Numbered from the stretch's first letter, positions 17,162 to 27,393 are shown. The stretch is 64,000 bases of DNA from RH-AL1 sp964244495 (GCA_964244495.1 CAXTIU010000010.1:62001-126000); one strand, 5' to 3'. Notes: a model not told the origin generated them from the sequence alone. Translations and numbers: made by a program.

Positions 17162-18112
17162 TCACACCCCCGCGCCGAGGCACCAGGCGATGATGCCCTT
17201 CTGCACGTGCAGGCGGTTCTCGGCCTCGTCGAAGACGACCGAGCGGGGCCCGTCGATCACCTCGTCGCTGACCTCCTCGCCGCGATGGGCCGGCAGGCAA
17301 TGCATGAAGATCGCGTCGGGGGCGGCGGCCGCCATCAGGGCCGCGTTCACCTGGTAGGATTTGAGGAGGTTGTAGCGGGCGGTCTTGTCCTCGTCGCCCA
17401 TCGAGAGCCAGCAGTCGGTGACGACGCAGTCGGCGCCGGCGACCGCCTCGCGGGGATCGCTGGTGAGGACCACGTCGGCCTTGCAGGCCCGCGCCCATTC
17501 GAGCGTCTGCGCCGAAGGGCCGAGCGTCGGCGGCGTCGCGATGCGCAGCGTGAAGCGGAAGCGCCCGGCGGCGTGTATCCAGGACGACAGCACGTTGTTG
17601 CCGTCGCCGCACCACGCGACCGTCCGGCCGGCGATCGGCCCGCGATGCTCCTCGAAGGTGAGGACGTCGGCCATGATCTGACACGGGTGGGAGCGCTTGG
17701 TCAGCCCATTGATGATCGGCACCTGCGCGTGGCGCGCGAGTTCCGCCATCGCGGAATGGTCGAGCATGCGGATCACCATGACCTCGACGAAGCGCGACAG
17801 CACGCGCGCCGTGTCGGCGATGGTCTCGCCCCGCCCGAGCTGCATCTCCTTGCCGGTCAGCATGATCGTCTCGCCGCCGAGCTGGCGCATGGCGAGATCG
17901 AAGGACACCCGGGTGCGCGTCGACGGCTTGTCGAAGATCATCGCGAGGGTGCGGCCGGCGAGCGGCTTGTCACGGGCCGGCGACCCTTTGCGCCAGATCG
18001 CCTTGAGCGCCGCCGCGTGGTCGATGATGCGGCGCAGGTCGTCGGCCGGCACCTCCGACAGGTCGAGGAAGTGGCGGACGTCGACGCCGTAGATCTCGGC
18101 GGCCCGCGTCAT
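17162..18112 (-). CDS. argF: ornithine carbamoyltransferase
   Basis: ArgF, 316 residues, joins ornithine and carbamoyl phosphate to give citrulline in arginine synthesis. Carbamoyl-phosphate loop STRTR at 64-68, HPCQ (about 130-133), and the ornithine-binding HCLP..RG..V near the C-terminus. Its ATG overlaps the argD stop by four bases (ATGA), so the two are translationally coupled; it competes for ornithine with the decarboxylase at 29 kb. Confidence 0.97.
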   Translation of the reverse strand: MTRAAEIYGVDVRHFLDLSEVPADDLRRIIDHAAALKAIWRKGSPARDKPLAGRTLAMIFDKPSTRTRVSFDLAMRQLGGETIMLTGKEMQLGRGETIADTARVLSRFVEVMVIRMLDHSAMAELARHAQVPIINGLTKRSHPCQIMADVLTFEEHRGPIAGRTVAWCGDGNNVLSSWIHAAGRFRFTLRIATPPTLGPSAQTLEWARACKADVVLTSDPREAVAGADCVVTDCWLSMGDEDKTARYNLLKSYQVNAALMAAAAPDAIFMHCLPAHRGEEVSDEVIDGPRSVVFDEAENRLHVQKGIIAWCLGAGV

Positions 18113-19308
18113 TCGGCGGCTCCGCGCTGGAGCGCGGCGGTGGACAGGCGCCGGCAGGTCGCCTCGAGGCGGGCGATCGCCTCCGAGATCTCGGCCTCCG
18201 CGATGATCAGCGGCGGCACGAGGCGCACCACGTTGTCGGCGGCCGGGATCACCAGCACGCGCTCCTCCAGCGCGGCGGCGGTGAAGGCGGCCGGCGGTAC
18301 GCGCAGTTGCAGGCCCAGCATCAGGCCCTCGCCGCGCACGTCGGCGATCACGTCGCCGTAGGCGTCCTTGAGGCGGGCGAGCTGCTGCTTGAAACGCAGG
18401 CCCTTGGCGGCCACCGCGTCGATGAAACCGTCGGCGAGGACGACGTCGAGGACGGCGTTGCCGACGGCGGCGGCCAGCGGGTTGCCGCCGAAGGTGGAGC
18501 CGTGCGTGCCCAAGGTCATGCCGCGGGCGGCCTCGGCGCTCGCCAGGAACGCGCCGAGCGGGAAGCCGCCGCCGATCCCCTTCGCGATGGCCATGACGTC
18601 GGGCTCGATGCCGGAAAACTCGTAGGCGAACAGCTTGCCCGTGCGCCCCACCCCCGACTGGACCTCGTCGACCACCAGCAACAGGCCGTGGGCGTCGCAC
18701 AGCGCGCGCAGCGCGCGCAGGAAGGAGCGCGGCGGCACCCGGATCCCGCCCTCGCCCTGGATGGGCTCGACCAGCACGGCCGCCGTCTGCGGACCGATGG
18801 CCGCCTTCACAGCCTCCACGTCACCCCACGGGACCTTGTCGAACCCCGGGGCCTTCGGCCCGAAACCCTCGATGTACTTGTCGTTGCCGCCGGCCGCGAT
18901 CGTCGCCAGCGTGCGCCCGTGGAAGGCGCCGTCGAAGGTGATGATGTGGAAGCGCTCGGGGTGACCGGCCGCCGCGTGGTACTTGCGGGCGGTCTTGATC
19001 GCGCCTTCCAGCGCTTCCGCGCCGGAATTGGTGAAGAAGGCGTAATCGGCGAAGCTCGCGGCGCACAGGCGCCGCGCGAGCCGCTCGGCCTGCGGGATCT
19101 CGAACAGGTTCGAGGTGTGCCAAATCCGCCCGGCCTGGTCGGTCAATGCGGCGACGAGGTGGGGATGGGCGTAGCCGAGCGAGGCCACCGCGATGCCGCC
19201 GCCGAGGTCGAGGTAGCGCCGCCCGTCGGCCGTCTCCAGCCAGACGCCCTCGCCGCGCGCGAAGGCGAGCGGGGTGCGGGCGTAGGTCGGAAGCAAAGAG
19301 GAGGTCAT
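18109..19308 (-). CDS. argD: acetylornithine aminotransferase
   Basis: ArgD, 399 residues, a class III PLP aminotransferase making N-acetylornithine from the semialdehyde and glutamate. Visible: FFTNSGAEALEGAIK, the PLP-binding VVDEVQSGVGRTG and the Schiff-base lysine in IAKGIGGGFPLGAF (about residue 250). A good Shine-Dalgarno (AGGAG) precedes the ATG at 19308; the longer frame upstream lacks support. First gene of argD-argF-hslO. Confidence 0.96.
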   Translation of the reverse strand: MTSSLLPTYARTPLAFARGEGVWLETADGRRYLDLGGGIAVASLGYAHPHLVAALTDQAGRIWHTSNLFEIPQAERLARRLCAASFADYAFFTNSGAEALEGAIKTARKYHAAAGHPERFHIITFDGAFHGRTLATIAAGGNDKYIEGFGPKAPGFDKVPWGDVEAVKAAIGPQTAAVLVEPIQGEGGIRVPPRSFLRALRALCDAHGLLLVVDEVQSGVGRTGKLFAYEFSGIEPDVMAIAKGIGGGFPLGAFLASAEAARGMTLGTHGSTFGGNPLAAAVGNAVLDVVLADGFIDAVAAKGLRFKQQLARLKDAYGDVIADVRGEGLMLGLQLRVPPAAFTAAALEERVLVIPAADNVVRLVPPLIIAEAEISEAIARLEATCRRLSTAALQRGAAE

Positions 19309-19871
19309 GTCCCACTCCTGAGATCGTGAGGCTTCATCACGAAAAACGCCGCCCCCGGGGAGCGGCATGACCTGAGCACGAGATGTAGGATGTCCACCCG
19401 CGGAGGTCAAACCGCCCACGCGGGCGTCGCATCGACGGTCGACCAAGGCGTGCGATTGTTATGCCATCGCTTCCGGCGGATCGGCGAGCGGCACCGGCGC
19501 GCTTCCGCAGCGGGACCCACGACGAAAAAGACACACGGGCGATCTTCTTCGGCCAAGCTGTTCCGCGATCGGCGGGACGCTTCGCTTTCGTTCCTGCTTT
19601 GACACACGTGTGTTCGAGCGAGCCCCGCAGAAGACGCAAGGGCTTGTTGAAAACACCTAATGAAACCTGACCACCCTTGCGCGCGATTCGACAGCTAGTG
19701 TAGCCTTGGGCCGCCGGTCACGACATGCCGTGCGGCACGATTACTTCCAGCGTCTTGTGTTCAACGATGCCGGCTCGCCGGTGCGTCGTCGCATGCCCGC
19801 GTCAGGCTGCCCGACGACGCGCGTCTGCGCGTTCCGATCACGAACCAGGACCGATACCGGCGGACAAGGAC
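19309..19871. other. 563-bp divergent intergenic region between argD and gcrA
   Basis: No credible gene; several short frames on both strands lack start signals and family features. It must hold both promoters. Seen: a 12-bp perfect palindrome ACACACGTGTGT at 19602-19613 overlapping a TTGACA-like hexamer, and a CcrM-type GATTC site at 19685-19689. No TTAA-N7-TTAA CtrA site is present. Confidence 0.5.
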
Positions 19872-20453
19872 ATGACCGACACGTACTTTGGCGAAGAAGC
19901 AGTCGTGACCGGGGAAACGACTCCGTCGACGGCGCTGTCTTGGACCGACGAGCGGGTCGAACTGCTCCGCAAGTTGTGGCTGGAGGGTTTGAGCGCCAGC
20001 CGCATCGCGGCCGAACTCGCCGGCGGCGTCACGCGCAACGCCGTCATCGGCAAGGTGCATCGCCTGGGCCTGTCCGGACGCATCAAGGCCATGGCCGTCG
20101 AGGCCTCGACGCGGGCGCGTCCCGGCGCGATCAAGCCGGGCCCGGCCACGCGCCCGATGGTCTCCCAGGCGGCGGTGGCCGCGGTGACGCAGGACAACGC
20201 CGTCGCGCTTCGCGTCGGGCCGCCCGCCCCCCCGATCCGATCGCCAGGGGACAAAAGGGTCGCTTTCGCCGAGAACGTCACGATCATGGACCTGCGGGAG
20301 TCGATGTGCCGCTGGCCGGTCGGCGACCCGTCCTCGGCGGAATTCCGATACTGCGGCAGCAAGGCGCCGATCGGCGCCGGTCCGTATTGCGCACATCACA
20401 GCCGCATGGCCTACCAGCCCGTGCAGGATCGCAACCGTCGCAAGAGCGCCTGA
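19872..20453 (+). CDS. gcrA: cell-cycle regulator GcrA
   Basis: GcrA, 193 residues, an alphaproteobacterial factor that binds sigma-70 RNA polymerase at CcrM-methylated GANTC promoters and drives S-phase genes. The N-terminal helix-turn-helix is unmistakable: SWTDERVELLRKLWLEGLSA then NAVIGKVHRLGLSGR. The C-terminal cysteine/histidine region (MCRWPVGDP, YCGSKAP, YCAHHSRMAYQP) binds the sigma factor. The ATG at 19872 gives the normal length. Convergent with phoB; together with divL it marks a CtrA/GcrA-type cell cycle. Confidence 0.95.
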   Translation: MTDTYFGEEAVVTGETTPSTALSWTDERVELLRKLWLEGLSASRIAAELAGGVTRNAVIGKVHRLGLSGRIKAMAVEASTRARPGAIKPGPATRPMVSQAAVAAVTQDNAVALRVGPPAPPIRSPGDKRVAFAENVTIMDLRESMCRWPVGDPSSAEFRYCGSKAPIGAGPYCAHHSRMAYQPVQDRNRRKSA

Positions 20454-20507
20454 GGCGCCGGGGCGTCAACGGGAGAGGGGGCAAGGCGCGTCCTCCAGGC
20501 CGGCGCG

Positions 20508-21305
20508 TCAGGCCCCGAACGTTTCGTCGAAGGCGTAGCCGGCGCCCCTCACGGTCCGGATCGGATCGGACTGTCCCTGTTGCGAGAGCGCCTTGCGCAG
20601 GCGCCCGACGTGGACATCGACGGTCCGCTCGTCGATCTCTGCGGACAGCCCCCAGACGCTGTCGAGCAGTTGCGCCCGCGAGAACACGCGGCCGGGTTTC
20701 GCCATCAGGTACTCCAGCAGGCGGAACTCGGTGGGGCCGAGGTGCACCGTGCGCTCGCCGCGGTGGACGCGCCAGCTCTGGCGATCGAGCTCGAGGTCGC
20801 CGGCGACCAGGCGCGAGGCGACCCGGTCCGGACTGGCACGGCGCAGCAGGGCCCGGACGCGGGCGATCAGTTCGGGCACCGAGAACGGCTTGACGATGTA
20901 ATCGTCGGCGCCGGTCGAGAGCCCGCGCACGCGCTCGCCCTCCTCGCCGCGCGCCGTCAGCATGATCACCGGCAGGCCGCGGGTCGCCTGGCGGGCGCGC
21001 ATGCGCCGGCAGATTTCCAGGCCCGACACGCCCGGCAGCATCCAGTCCAGGATGACGAGGTCGGGCGGATCCTCGATCAGGCGAAGGTCCGCCTCGTCGC
21101 CGCGTTCCACGCATTCGACGGCGAAGCCCTCCGCCTCGAGGTTGTAGGCGAGCAGGACGCCGAGCGTCTCCTCGTCCTCGACCACCAGGATGCGGGGCGT
21201 GGCGCTGGACACGCCGTCGGTCTTGGCGGCGGCTGTCTTGGCGGCGGCTGTCTTGGCGGCGGCTGTCTTCGCGACGGCGCGGCCGGTCTTCTCGAGGCTG
21301 TCCAT
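20508..21305 (-). CDS. phoB: phosphate response regulator PhoB with long N-terminal extension
   Basis: PhoB, 265 residues, OmpR-type regulator activated by PhoR under phosphate starvation. Receiver domain from residue 38 (RILVVEDEE), phospho-acceptor Asp87 in VILDWMLPG and switch lysine in YIVKPF; winged-helix domain with LGPTEFRLLEYLM and RTVDVHVGRLRKAL. Residues 1-37 are an unusual Lys/Ala extension built by a 15-bp repeat (KTAAA three times); typical PhoB begins directly at the receiver. The ATG overlaps the phoU stop (ATGA). Last gene of the phoR-pst-phoU-phoB locus. Confidence 0.95.
   Translation of the reverse strand: MDSLEKTGRAVAKTAAAKTAAAKTAAAKTDGVSSATPRILVVEDEETLGVLLAYNLEAEGFAVECVERGDEADLRLIEDPPDLVILDWMLPGVSGLEICRRMRARQATRGLPVIMLTARGEEGERVRGLSTGADDYIVKPFSVPELIARVRALLRRASPDRVASRLVAGDLELDRQSWRVHRGERTVHLGPTEFRLLEYLMAKPGRVFSRAQLLDSVWGLSAEIDERTVDVHVGRLRKALSQQGQSDPIRTVRGAGYAFDETFGA
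21221..21265 (-). repeat. 15-bp tandem repeat, three exact units
   Basis: Three exact copies of TCTTGGCGGCGGCTG (plus-strand reading) coding the KTAAA repeats in the N-terminal extension of PhoB. Perfect identity suggests recent expansion by slippage. Confidence 0.9.
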
Positions 21306-22024
21306 CACGCGCTCAGGCCGACATCGGCGGACGGGGTGGCGAAGGAGCGTCCCTTGGGCCTATCCACCGGCAGGGCCTCGCCGGTCACGAGGTAGACCAC
21401 CGTTTCCGCGATGTTGGTGGCGTGGTCGCCGATGCGCTCGATGTTCTTCGAGCAGAACAGCAGGTGCGTGCAGAACGAGATGTTGCGCGGATCCTCCATC
21501 ATGAAGGTCAGGAGGTCGCGGAACACGCTGTCCTCCAGCGCGTCGAGTTCGGCGTCGCGCGTCCACACCGCCTGCGCGCGGTCGACGTCGCGGTGCGCGT
21601 AGGCGTCGAGCACGTCCTTGAGGAACAGGGCCGCCACCTCGTTCATCGACTTCAGGCCGATGATGGCGCGCGGCAGCCTCGCCTCGGCGGCGACGACGAT
21701 GGCGCGCTTGGCGATGTTCTTGGCGAGGTCGCCGACGCGTTCGAGGTCGGCGGAGATGCGGATCGCCGCCACGATCTCGCGGAGGTCGACCGCCATCGGC
21801 TGGCGCCGGGCGATGATGAGGATCGCGTGTTCCTCGATCTCGCGTTGCAGCAGGTCGAGGCGGGGGTCCACGGCCACCGTCGCCCGCGCGAGGTCGGCGT
21901 CGAAGTCGACCAGCGCGTCCATCGCGTCCGACAGCATCTTCTCGGCGATCCCGCCCATCTCCGCGATCTTGCGGCCGAGCAGGTCGAGCTCCTTGTCGTA
22001 GGCCTTGACGGTGTGATCGGACAT
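21305..22024 (-). CDS. phoU: phosphate transport system regulator PhoU
   Basis: PhoU, 239 residues, all-helical protein with two PhoU repeats; it signals from the PstSCAB transporter to PhoR. Conserved blocks seen: RISADLERVGDLAKNIAKRA (about 92-111) in the first half and KNIERIGDHATNIAE in the second, carrying the metal-cluster acidic residues. It lies between pstB (75-bp gap) and phoB. Confidence 0.97.
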   Translation of the reverse strand: MSDHTVKAYDKELDLLGRKIAEMGGIAEKMLSDAMDALVDFDADLARATVAVDPRLDLLQREIEEHAILIIARRQPMAVDLREIVAAIRISADLERVGDLAKNIAKRAIVVAAEARLPRAIIGLKSMNEVAALFLKDVLDAYAHRDVDRAQAVWTRDAELDALEDSVFRDLLTFMMEDPRNISFCTHLLFCSKNIERIGDHATNIAETVVYLVTGEALPVDRPKGRSFATPSADVGLSA

Positions 22025-22099
22025 GGGAGAGACCTTGGCTGGAGCGGGCTCTTCCCCGCCGCCGGGCTCGGAAGAGGGCGGGAAGAAACGGGTGGCGGG

Positions 22100-22911
<812 letters not shown>

Positions 22912-22912
<1 letters not shown>

Positions 22913-23823
22913 CACTTCACCTTGCCAGCTTGATCTCGGCCACCTTGATCCCGGGCGACTTTGACCTTCGCCGCCCGGCCGCCGGTCGTCGCCATCCGGG
23001 ACGCGCCGAGCGTGCGGGCCGTGATCGACAGGGTGAGGACGGCCAAGGTGATGAGGAGCGCGCCCGACCACGCGAGCTGCTGCCAGTCGTCGTAGGCCGA
23101 ACCGGCGTAGCGGTAGATGACGTAGGGCAGGCTCGCCATCGGCGCGTTCAGGCTGAACGACGTGTAGGAATTGTTGAGCGCGGTGAACAGCAGCGGCGCC
23201 GTCTCACCGCTGATGCGGGACACCGCCAGCAGGACGCCGGTGGTCAGGCCGGCCTTGGCCGCCTTGTAGGCGATGGCGCGCACCACCATCGACTTGGGCA
23301 TGCCGAGCGCGGCCGACGCCTCGCGCAACGGCACCGGCACCAGCCGCAGCATGTCCTCGGTCGTCCGCACGACGACCGGGATGACGATGATCGCGAGCGC
23401 CAGCGCCCCGGCGATGCCGGAGAAATGCCCCATCGGGACGACGACGACTTGGTAGACGAAGAGCCCGATGACGATGGAGGGCGCGCTGAGCAGGATGTCG
23501 TTGATGAAGCGCACGACGAAGGCGAGCTTCGACTTGGCGCCGTATTCCGCGAGGTAGGTTCCGGCGCCGATGCCGATCGGGGTGCCGACGACGACGCCGA
23601 TGATCGTCATGATCAGGCTGCCGAGGATCGCGTTCAGCAGGCCGCCGCCGCCGCCGGGCGACAGGGTCCGCTGCACGAAGAGGTTCACGCTGAGGCCGGT
23701 CACGCCCTTGGTGACGAGGACGGCGAGGATCCAGACCAGCCACATCAGCCCGAACGCGGAGGCGGCGTAGCAGAGGCTCACGTAGATGCCGTTCCTCAGC
23801 CGTCGGTTGGCGTAGGGGCTCAT
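22912..23823 (-). CDS. pstA: phosphate ABC transporter permease PstA
   Basis: PstA, 303 residues, inner-membrane permease with about six hydrophobic segments. The binding-protein-dependent transport loop reads REASAALGMPKSMVVRAIAY. Like PstC it forms the phosphate channel. The last 20 residues are a Lys/Asp/Gln-rich tail. Starts 64 bp after pstC. Confidence 0.97.
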
Positions 23824-23887
23824 CGGCGCGCTCCCGGCCGCCCGCGCCTCGTCAGCGCGTGGTCCGACGCGATCACGGCTCGCGCGC

Positions 23888-24874
23888 TCACGCCTTGCGC
23901 TCCAGGCGCGACAGGTTCCACCGGGCGGCCGCGAGCACGAAGAAGGTGATGACGAACAGGATCAGGCCGAGCTCGATCAGCGACGCCGTGTAGAGGCGGC
24001 TGTCGGCCTCCTCGAACTCGCTGGCGATGGTGGCGGAGATCGAGGTGCCCGGCGAGAGCAGGGACGAGGACAGGTTGTGGGCGTTGCCGATCACGAAGGT
24101 GACCGCCATGGTCTCGCCGAGCGCCCGGCCGAGCGCCAGCATGACGCCGCCCAGCACGCCGACCCGCGTGTAGGGGATGACGACGCTGCCGACCACCTCG
24201 CGCGTCGTGCAGCCGAGCCCGTAGGCGGATTCCTTCAGAACCGCCGGCACGGTGGCGAACACGTCGCGCGAGATGGAGGTGATGAAGGGCAGCACCATGA
24301 TCGCCAGGATGAAGCCGGCGGTGAACACGTCCGTGCCGTAGGCCGGCCCGGCGAAGATCGTGTCGAGGACGGGGATCGGCCCGGCGAGCGCGATGATGGC
24401 CGGCTCGACGTAGGCCTGGAGGATCGGCTTGAGGATGAAGTAGCCCCAGATGCCGTAGATGATCGAGGGGATGCCGGCCAGCAGCTCGATGGCGATGCCG
24501 ATCGGCTGGCGCAGGCGGGGCGGGCAGAGTTCGGTCAGGAAGATCGCGATGCCGAGACCGATGGGGATGGCGATCACCAGCGCGATCACGGACGTGACGA
24601 TCGTCCCATAGATCGCGACCGCCGCGCCGAACGTCTCGTCGACCGGGTTCCAGGCGGTGCTGCCGAGGAAGCCGAACCCGAAGGCCTTCAGGGCCGGCAG
24701 CGATCCCCAGACCAGCGAGGCGATCACGCCGCCGAGCAGCACCAGCACGCACATGGCGCAAAGGAAGGTCAGCCCGTGGAACAGCCGGTCGCCGTCGCGG
24801 AACCGCGACAGCGCCCTCGCGCGATCGGCGACGGAGGTGTCGGGGACGGAATGCCCGGCCGCGAGGTCAACCAC
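23888..24874 (-). CDS. pstC: phosphate ABC transporter permease PstC
   Basis: PstC, 328 residues, partner permease of PstA with about six membrane segments, PFITSISRDVFATVP and the loop KESAYGLGCTTREVVGSVVI. The GTG start is supported by a Shine-Dalgarno GGGAG eight bases upstream. Follows pstS after a 134-bp gap. Confidence 0.97.
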   Translation of the reverse strand: MVDLAAGHSVPDTSVADRARALSRFRDGDRLFHGLTFLCAMCVLVLLGGVIASLVWGSLPALKAFGFGFLGSTAWNPVDETFGAAVAIYGTIVTSVIALVIAIPIGLGIAIFLTELCPPRLRQPIGIAIELLAGIPSIIYGIWGYFILKPILQAYVEPAIIALAGPIPVLDTIFAGPAYGTDVFTAGFILAIMVLPFITSISRDVFATVPAVLKESAYGLGCTTREVVGSVVIPYTRVGVLGGVMLALGRALGETMAVTFVIGNAHNLSSSLLSPGTSISATIASEFEEADSRLYTASLIELGLILFVITFFVLAAARWNLSRLERKA

Positions 24875-25008
24875 GTTCCACTCCCTAGATCACCGGCGAG
24901 GATCACCGGCGAGGGTCGCCGGCGAGGATCGGCGATGTCCCGTACGGCCCTCCGACGCGCTCCGCCCCGGGACCGGCGACGCCCGGTCCCCCCACGGGAT
25001 GGCGACGG

Positions 25009-26058
25009 CTACTTGTACGCCAAGGGTTGTCCGTTGGCACCCTTGATGTCCCGCTCCCATTCCGTCTTGACGAGCGCGACGACGCTGGCCGGCATGGGGA
25101 TGTAATCGAGCTGGGCCGCGGCGTCGCCGCCGTTGGCGTAGGACCAGTCGAAGAACTTCAGCGCGGCGCCGGCGGCGACCGGGTCGCTCGGCACCGTCGG
25201 CATCAGGATGAAGGTCGAGGCGGTGATCGGCCACGACGCGGCGCCGGGCTGGTCGGTGAGCAGCAGGTAGAAGCCGGGCGCGTTCGTCCAGTCGGCGTTG
25301 GCGGCGGCGGCGGCGAAGGTGGCGCTCACCGGGTCGACCTTCTTGCCGTCGTGGTTGATCATGTCGGCGTAGGTCAGCTTGTTCTGCTTGGCGTAGGCGT
25401 ACTCGACGAAGCCGATCGAGTTGGTGGTCTGGCCGACGTTGGAGGCGACCCCCTCGTTGCCCTTGGCGCCGATGCCGACCGGCCATTGCACGGAGGCGGA
25501 CTCGCCGACCTTGCCCTTCCACTCCGGCGACACCTTGGACAGGTAGTCGGTGAAGTTGAAGGTGGTGCCCGAGCCGTCGGAGCGGTGCACCACCGCGATG
25601 GCGGCCGAGGGCAGCTTCAGGGAAGGGTTGAGCTTGGCGATCGCCGGGTCGTTCCACGTCTTGATGTCGCCGAGGAAGATCTTGGCGAGGGTCGGACCGT
25701 CGAACACCATGGCGCCGGGCGCGACGCCGGCGAGGTTCACGACCGGCACGATGCCGCCCATCACCATCGGCCACTGGACCAGCGAGGCGGCCTTGAGGTC
25801 GGCGGCGGTCAGCGGCATGTCGCTCGCGCCGAACGTCACGGTCTTGGCCTTGATCTGCTTGATGCCGCCGCCCGAGCCGATCGCCTGGTAGTTCAGCTGC
25901 ATGCCGCTCTGCTTCTGGTAGGCCTCGGCCCACTTGGCGTAGATCGGATAGGGGAATGTGGCGCCGGCCCCGGAGATCTCCGCCGCGGTGGAGGGCGTAG
26001 CGGCGGCGACGACGATCGCGCCGGCGAACGCCGCGCGAAGCATGGAATGCGAGATCAT
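25009..26058 (-). CDS. pstS: periplasmic phosphate-binding protein PstS
   Basis: PstS, 349 residues, captures phosphate in the periplasm for PstCAB. Signal peptide over residues 1-24 (LRAAFAGAIVVAAATPSTAA), mature start AEISGAGATFPYPIYAKWAE. Phosphate-ligand motifs GSGGGIKQI and HRSDGSGTTFNFTDYLS are present. The ATG at 26058 gives the correct signal-peptide length; the longer frame upstream is rejected because it would bury the signal. A PHO-box-like site lies 110-125 bp upstream. Confidence 0.97.
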   Translation of the reverse strand: MISHSMLRAAFAGAIVVAAATPSTAAEISGAGATFPYPIYAKWAEAYQKQSGMQLNYQAIGSGGGIKQIKAKTVTFGASDMPLTAADLKAASLVQWPMVMGGIVPVVNLAGVAPGAMVFDGPTLAKIFLGDIKTWNDPAIAKLNPSLKLPSAAIAVVHRSDGSGTTFNFTDYLSKVSPEWKGKVGESASVQWPVGIGAKGNEGVASNVGQTTNSIGFVEYAYAKQNKLTYADMINHDGKKVDPVSATFAAAAANADWTNAPGFYLLLTDQPGAASWPITASTFILMPTVPSDPVAAGAALKFFDWSYANGGDAAAQLDYIPMPASVVALVKTEWERDIKGANGQPLAYK

Positions 26059-26166
26059 GAACGAGGGCCTCGTCGGGACGGAAGGGAAGCTGGACGTGAA
26101 CCCGGCCGCGCGCGGCCGGTTTCGAGAGCTGGTAAAGATGGCGCGCGAGGCTTTTACGACGACCTG

Positions 26167-26183
26167 GCAACACATTTATGACA
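26167..26183 (-). promoter_or_regulatory. PHO-box-like PhoB site before pstS
   Basis: On the minus strand TGTCAT, five bases, TGTTGC, giving two half-sites with the 11-bp period of PhoB binding sites (consensus TGTCAT repeats). The first half is perfect, the second two bases off. It lies four bases after the phoR stop and upstream of pstS, so it may let PhoB boost pstS separately from phoR. Confidence 0.5.
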
Positions 26184-26187
26184 CCGC

Positions 26188-27393
26188 TCACCGATCGGGC
26201 GGGGCGCTCGAGGAAACGGCCTCCGCCCGCCCGGAGCCGCCGGCGCCCTCGTCCGACGGGTGCAGCGGCAGGAACACGCTGAACGTCGTCGCGTCCCCCG
26301 GCGCGGAGACGATCGACAGCCGGCCGCGGTGGCGGGCGACGATGTGCTTGACGAGCGCCAGCCCCAACCCCGTGCCGCCCTTGGCCCGGCTCGCGCTGGC
26401 GTCGACCCTGTAGAAACGCTCGGTGAGACGGGGCAGGTGCTCGGCGGCGATGCCCGGTCCATGGTCGGTGACCCGCATCACCGCCTCGGTCCGCGCCTTG
26501 CCCGCCTCCGTCCTGTCCAGCAGGACGAGGACGCGGCGGTCGCGCGCGACGCAGGCCCCGTACTTGATCGCGTTCTCGATGAGGTTCTCGGCGACGCGCA
26601 TGAGCTCGTCGCGGTCGCCGCTGACGACCACCCGCCCCCGCGCCGCCACGTGCAGTTCGACCCCGGTCTCGTGGGCCAGGGGGGCGAGCGTGTCGGCGAT
26701 GTGGCGGAGCACCTGGGGCAGGTCGACCGGCGCCTGCGGTCGCAAGTGGAGGTGCTGCTCGATCCGCGACAGCGACAGGAGGTCGTCGACGAGCCGCGCC
26801 ATCCGCTGCGCCTGCTCGCGCATGATGGTGAGGAAGCGGCCCCGCGCGCGCTCGTCGTCGCGCGCCGGCCCCTGCAGGGTCTCGATGAAGCCGAGCAGCG
26901 AAGCGAGCGGGGTGCGCAGCTCGTGGCTGGCGTTGGTGATGAAATCGACCCGCATGCGCTCGAATCGACGCGCCTCGCTGACCTCGTGGAGGTAGAGGAC
27001 CACGACCGCGCCGCAGTCGAGGGGATCGAGCGGCGTGACGCTGACGGCGAACACGCGCTCCACCGGCACGCGCTCCAGCCAGCTCGCCTCCGTTCTCACG
27101 CCCCCGGACCGCGCGGCGGCGACGGCGTCGAGGACGTCGGGCGAGCGCAGGTGGCTCGCCAAGGGCACCCCGATGCCGAGCGCCGGGAAAAGCGCCCGCG
27201 CCGGCGCGTTCACGGCGACCACGCGGTCGTCGGCGCCGACGACGAGCACCGGTTGCGGGATCGCGACGAGGAGCCGGCCGAGCAGCGCGAGATCGCCGGC
27301 GGTCGGCTGCGACGACGCGTCGGCGGCGCCCCGGAAGGCCGCGCGCGATGTCGTCACGGTGCGGTCGGTGCGTCCTGATCCCGCGGTCGGCAT
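26188..27393 (-). CDS. phoR: phosphate regulon sensor kinase PhoR
   Basis: PhoR, 401 residues, histidine kinase for PhoB. A PAS domain (about 38-140), the phospho-acceptor His157 in FITNASHELRTPLASLLGF, and an ATPase domain with NLIENAIKYG, DHGPGIAAEH and GGTGLGLALVKHI. Unlike E. coli PhoR no membrane helix is seen before the PAS domain, and no upstream in-frame start would add one, so the protein may be cytosolic or held by partners (PhoU/PstB). First gene of the phosphate locus. Confidence 0.95.
   Translation of the reverse strand: MPTAGSGRTDRTVTTSRAAFRGAADASSQPTAGDLALLGRLLVAIPQPVLVVGADDRVVAVNAPARALFPALGIGVPLASHLRSPDVLDAVAAARSGGVRTEASWLERVPVERVFAVSVTPLDPLDCGAVVVLYLHEVSEARRFERMRVDFITNASHELRTPLASLLGFIETLQGPARDDERARGRFLTIMREQAQRMARLVDDLLSLSRIEQHLHLRPQAPVDLPQVLRHIADTLAPLAHETGVELHVAARGRVVVSGDRDELMRVAENLIENAIKYGACVARDRRVLVLLDRTEAGKARTEAVMRVTDHGPGIAAEHLPRLTERFYRVDASASRAKGGTGLGLALVKHIVARHRGRLSIVSAPGDATTFSVFLPLHPSDEGAGGSGRAEAVSSSAPPDR

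Noticed and set aside
19390..19670. Several short frames on both strands between argD and gcrA
   Set aside because: Mutually overlapping, no Shine-Dalgarno, no motif; the region is better read as promoter DNA.
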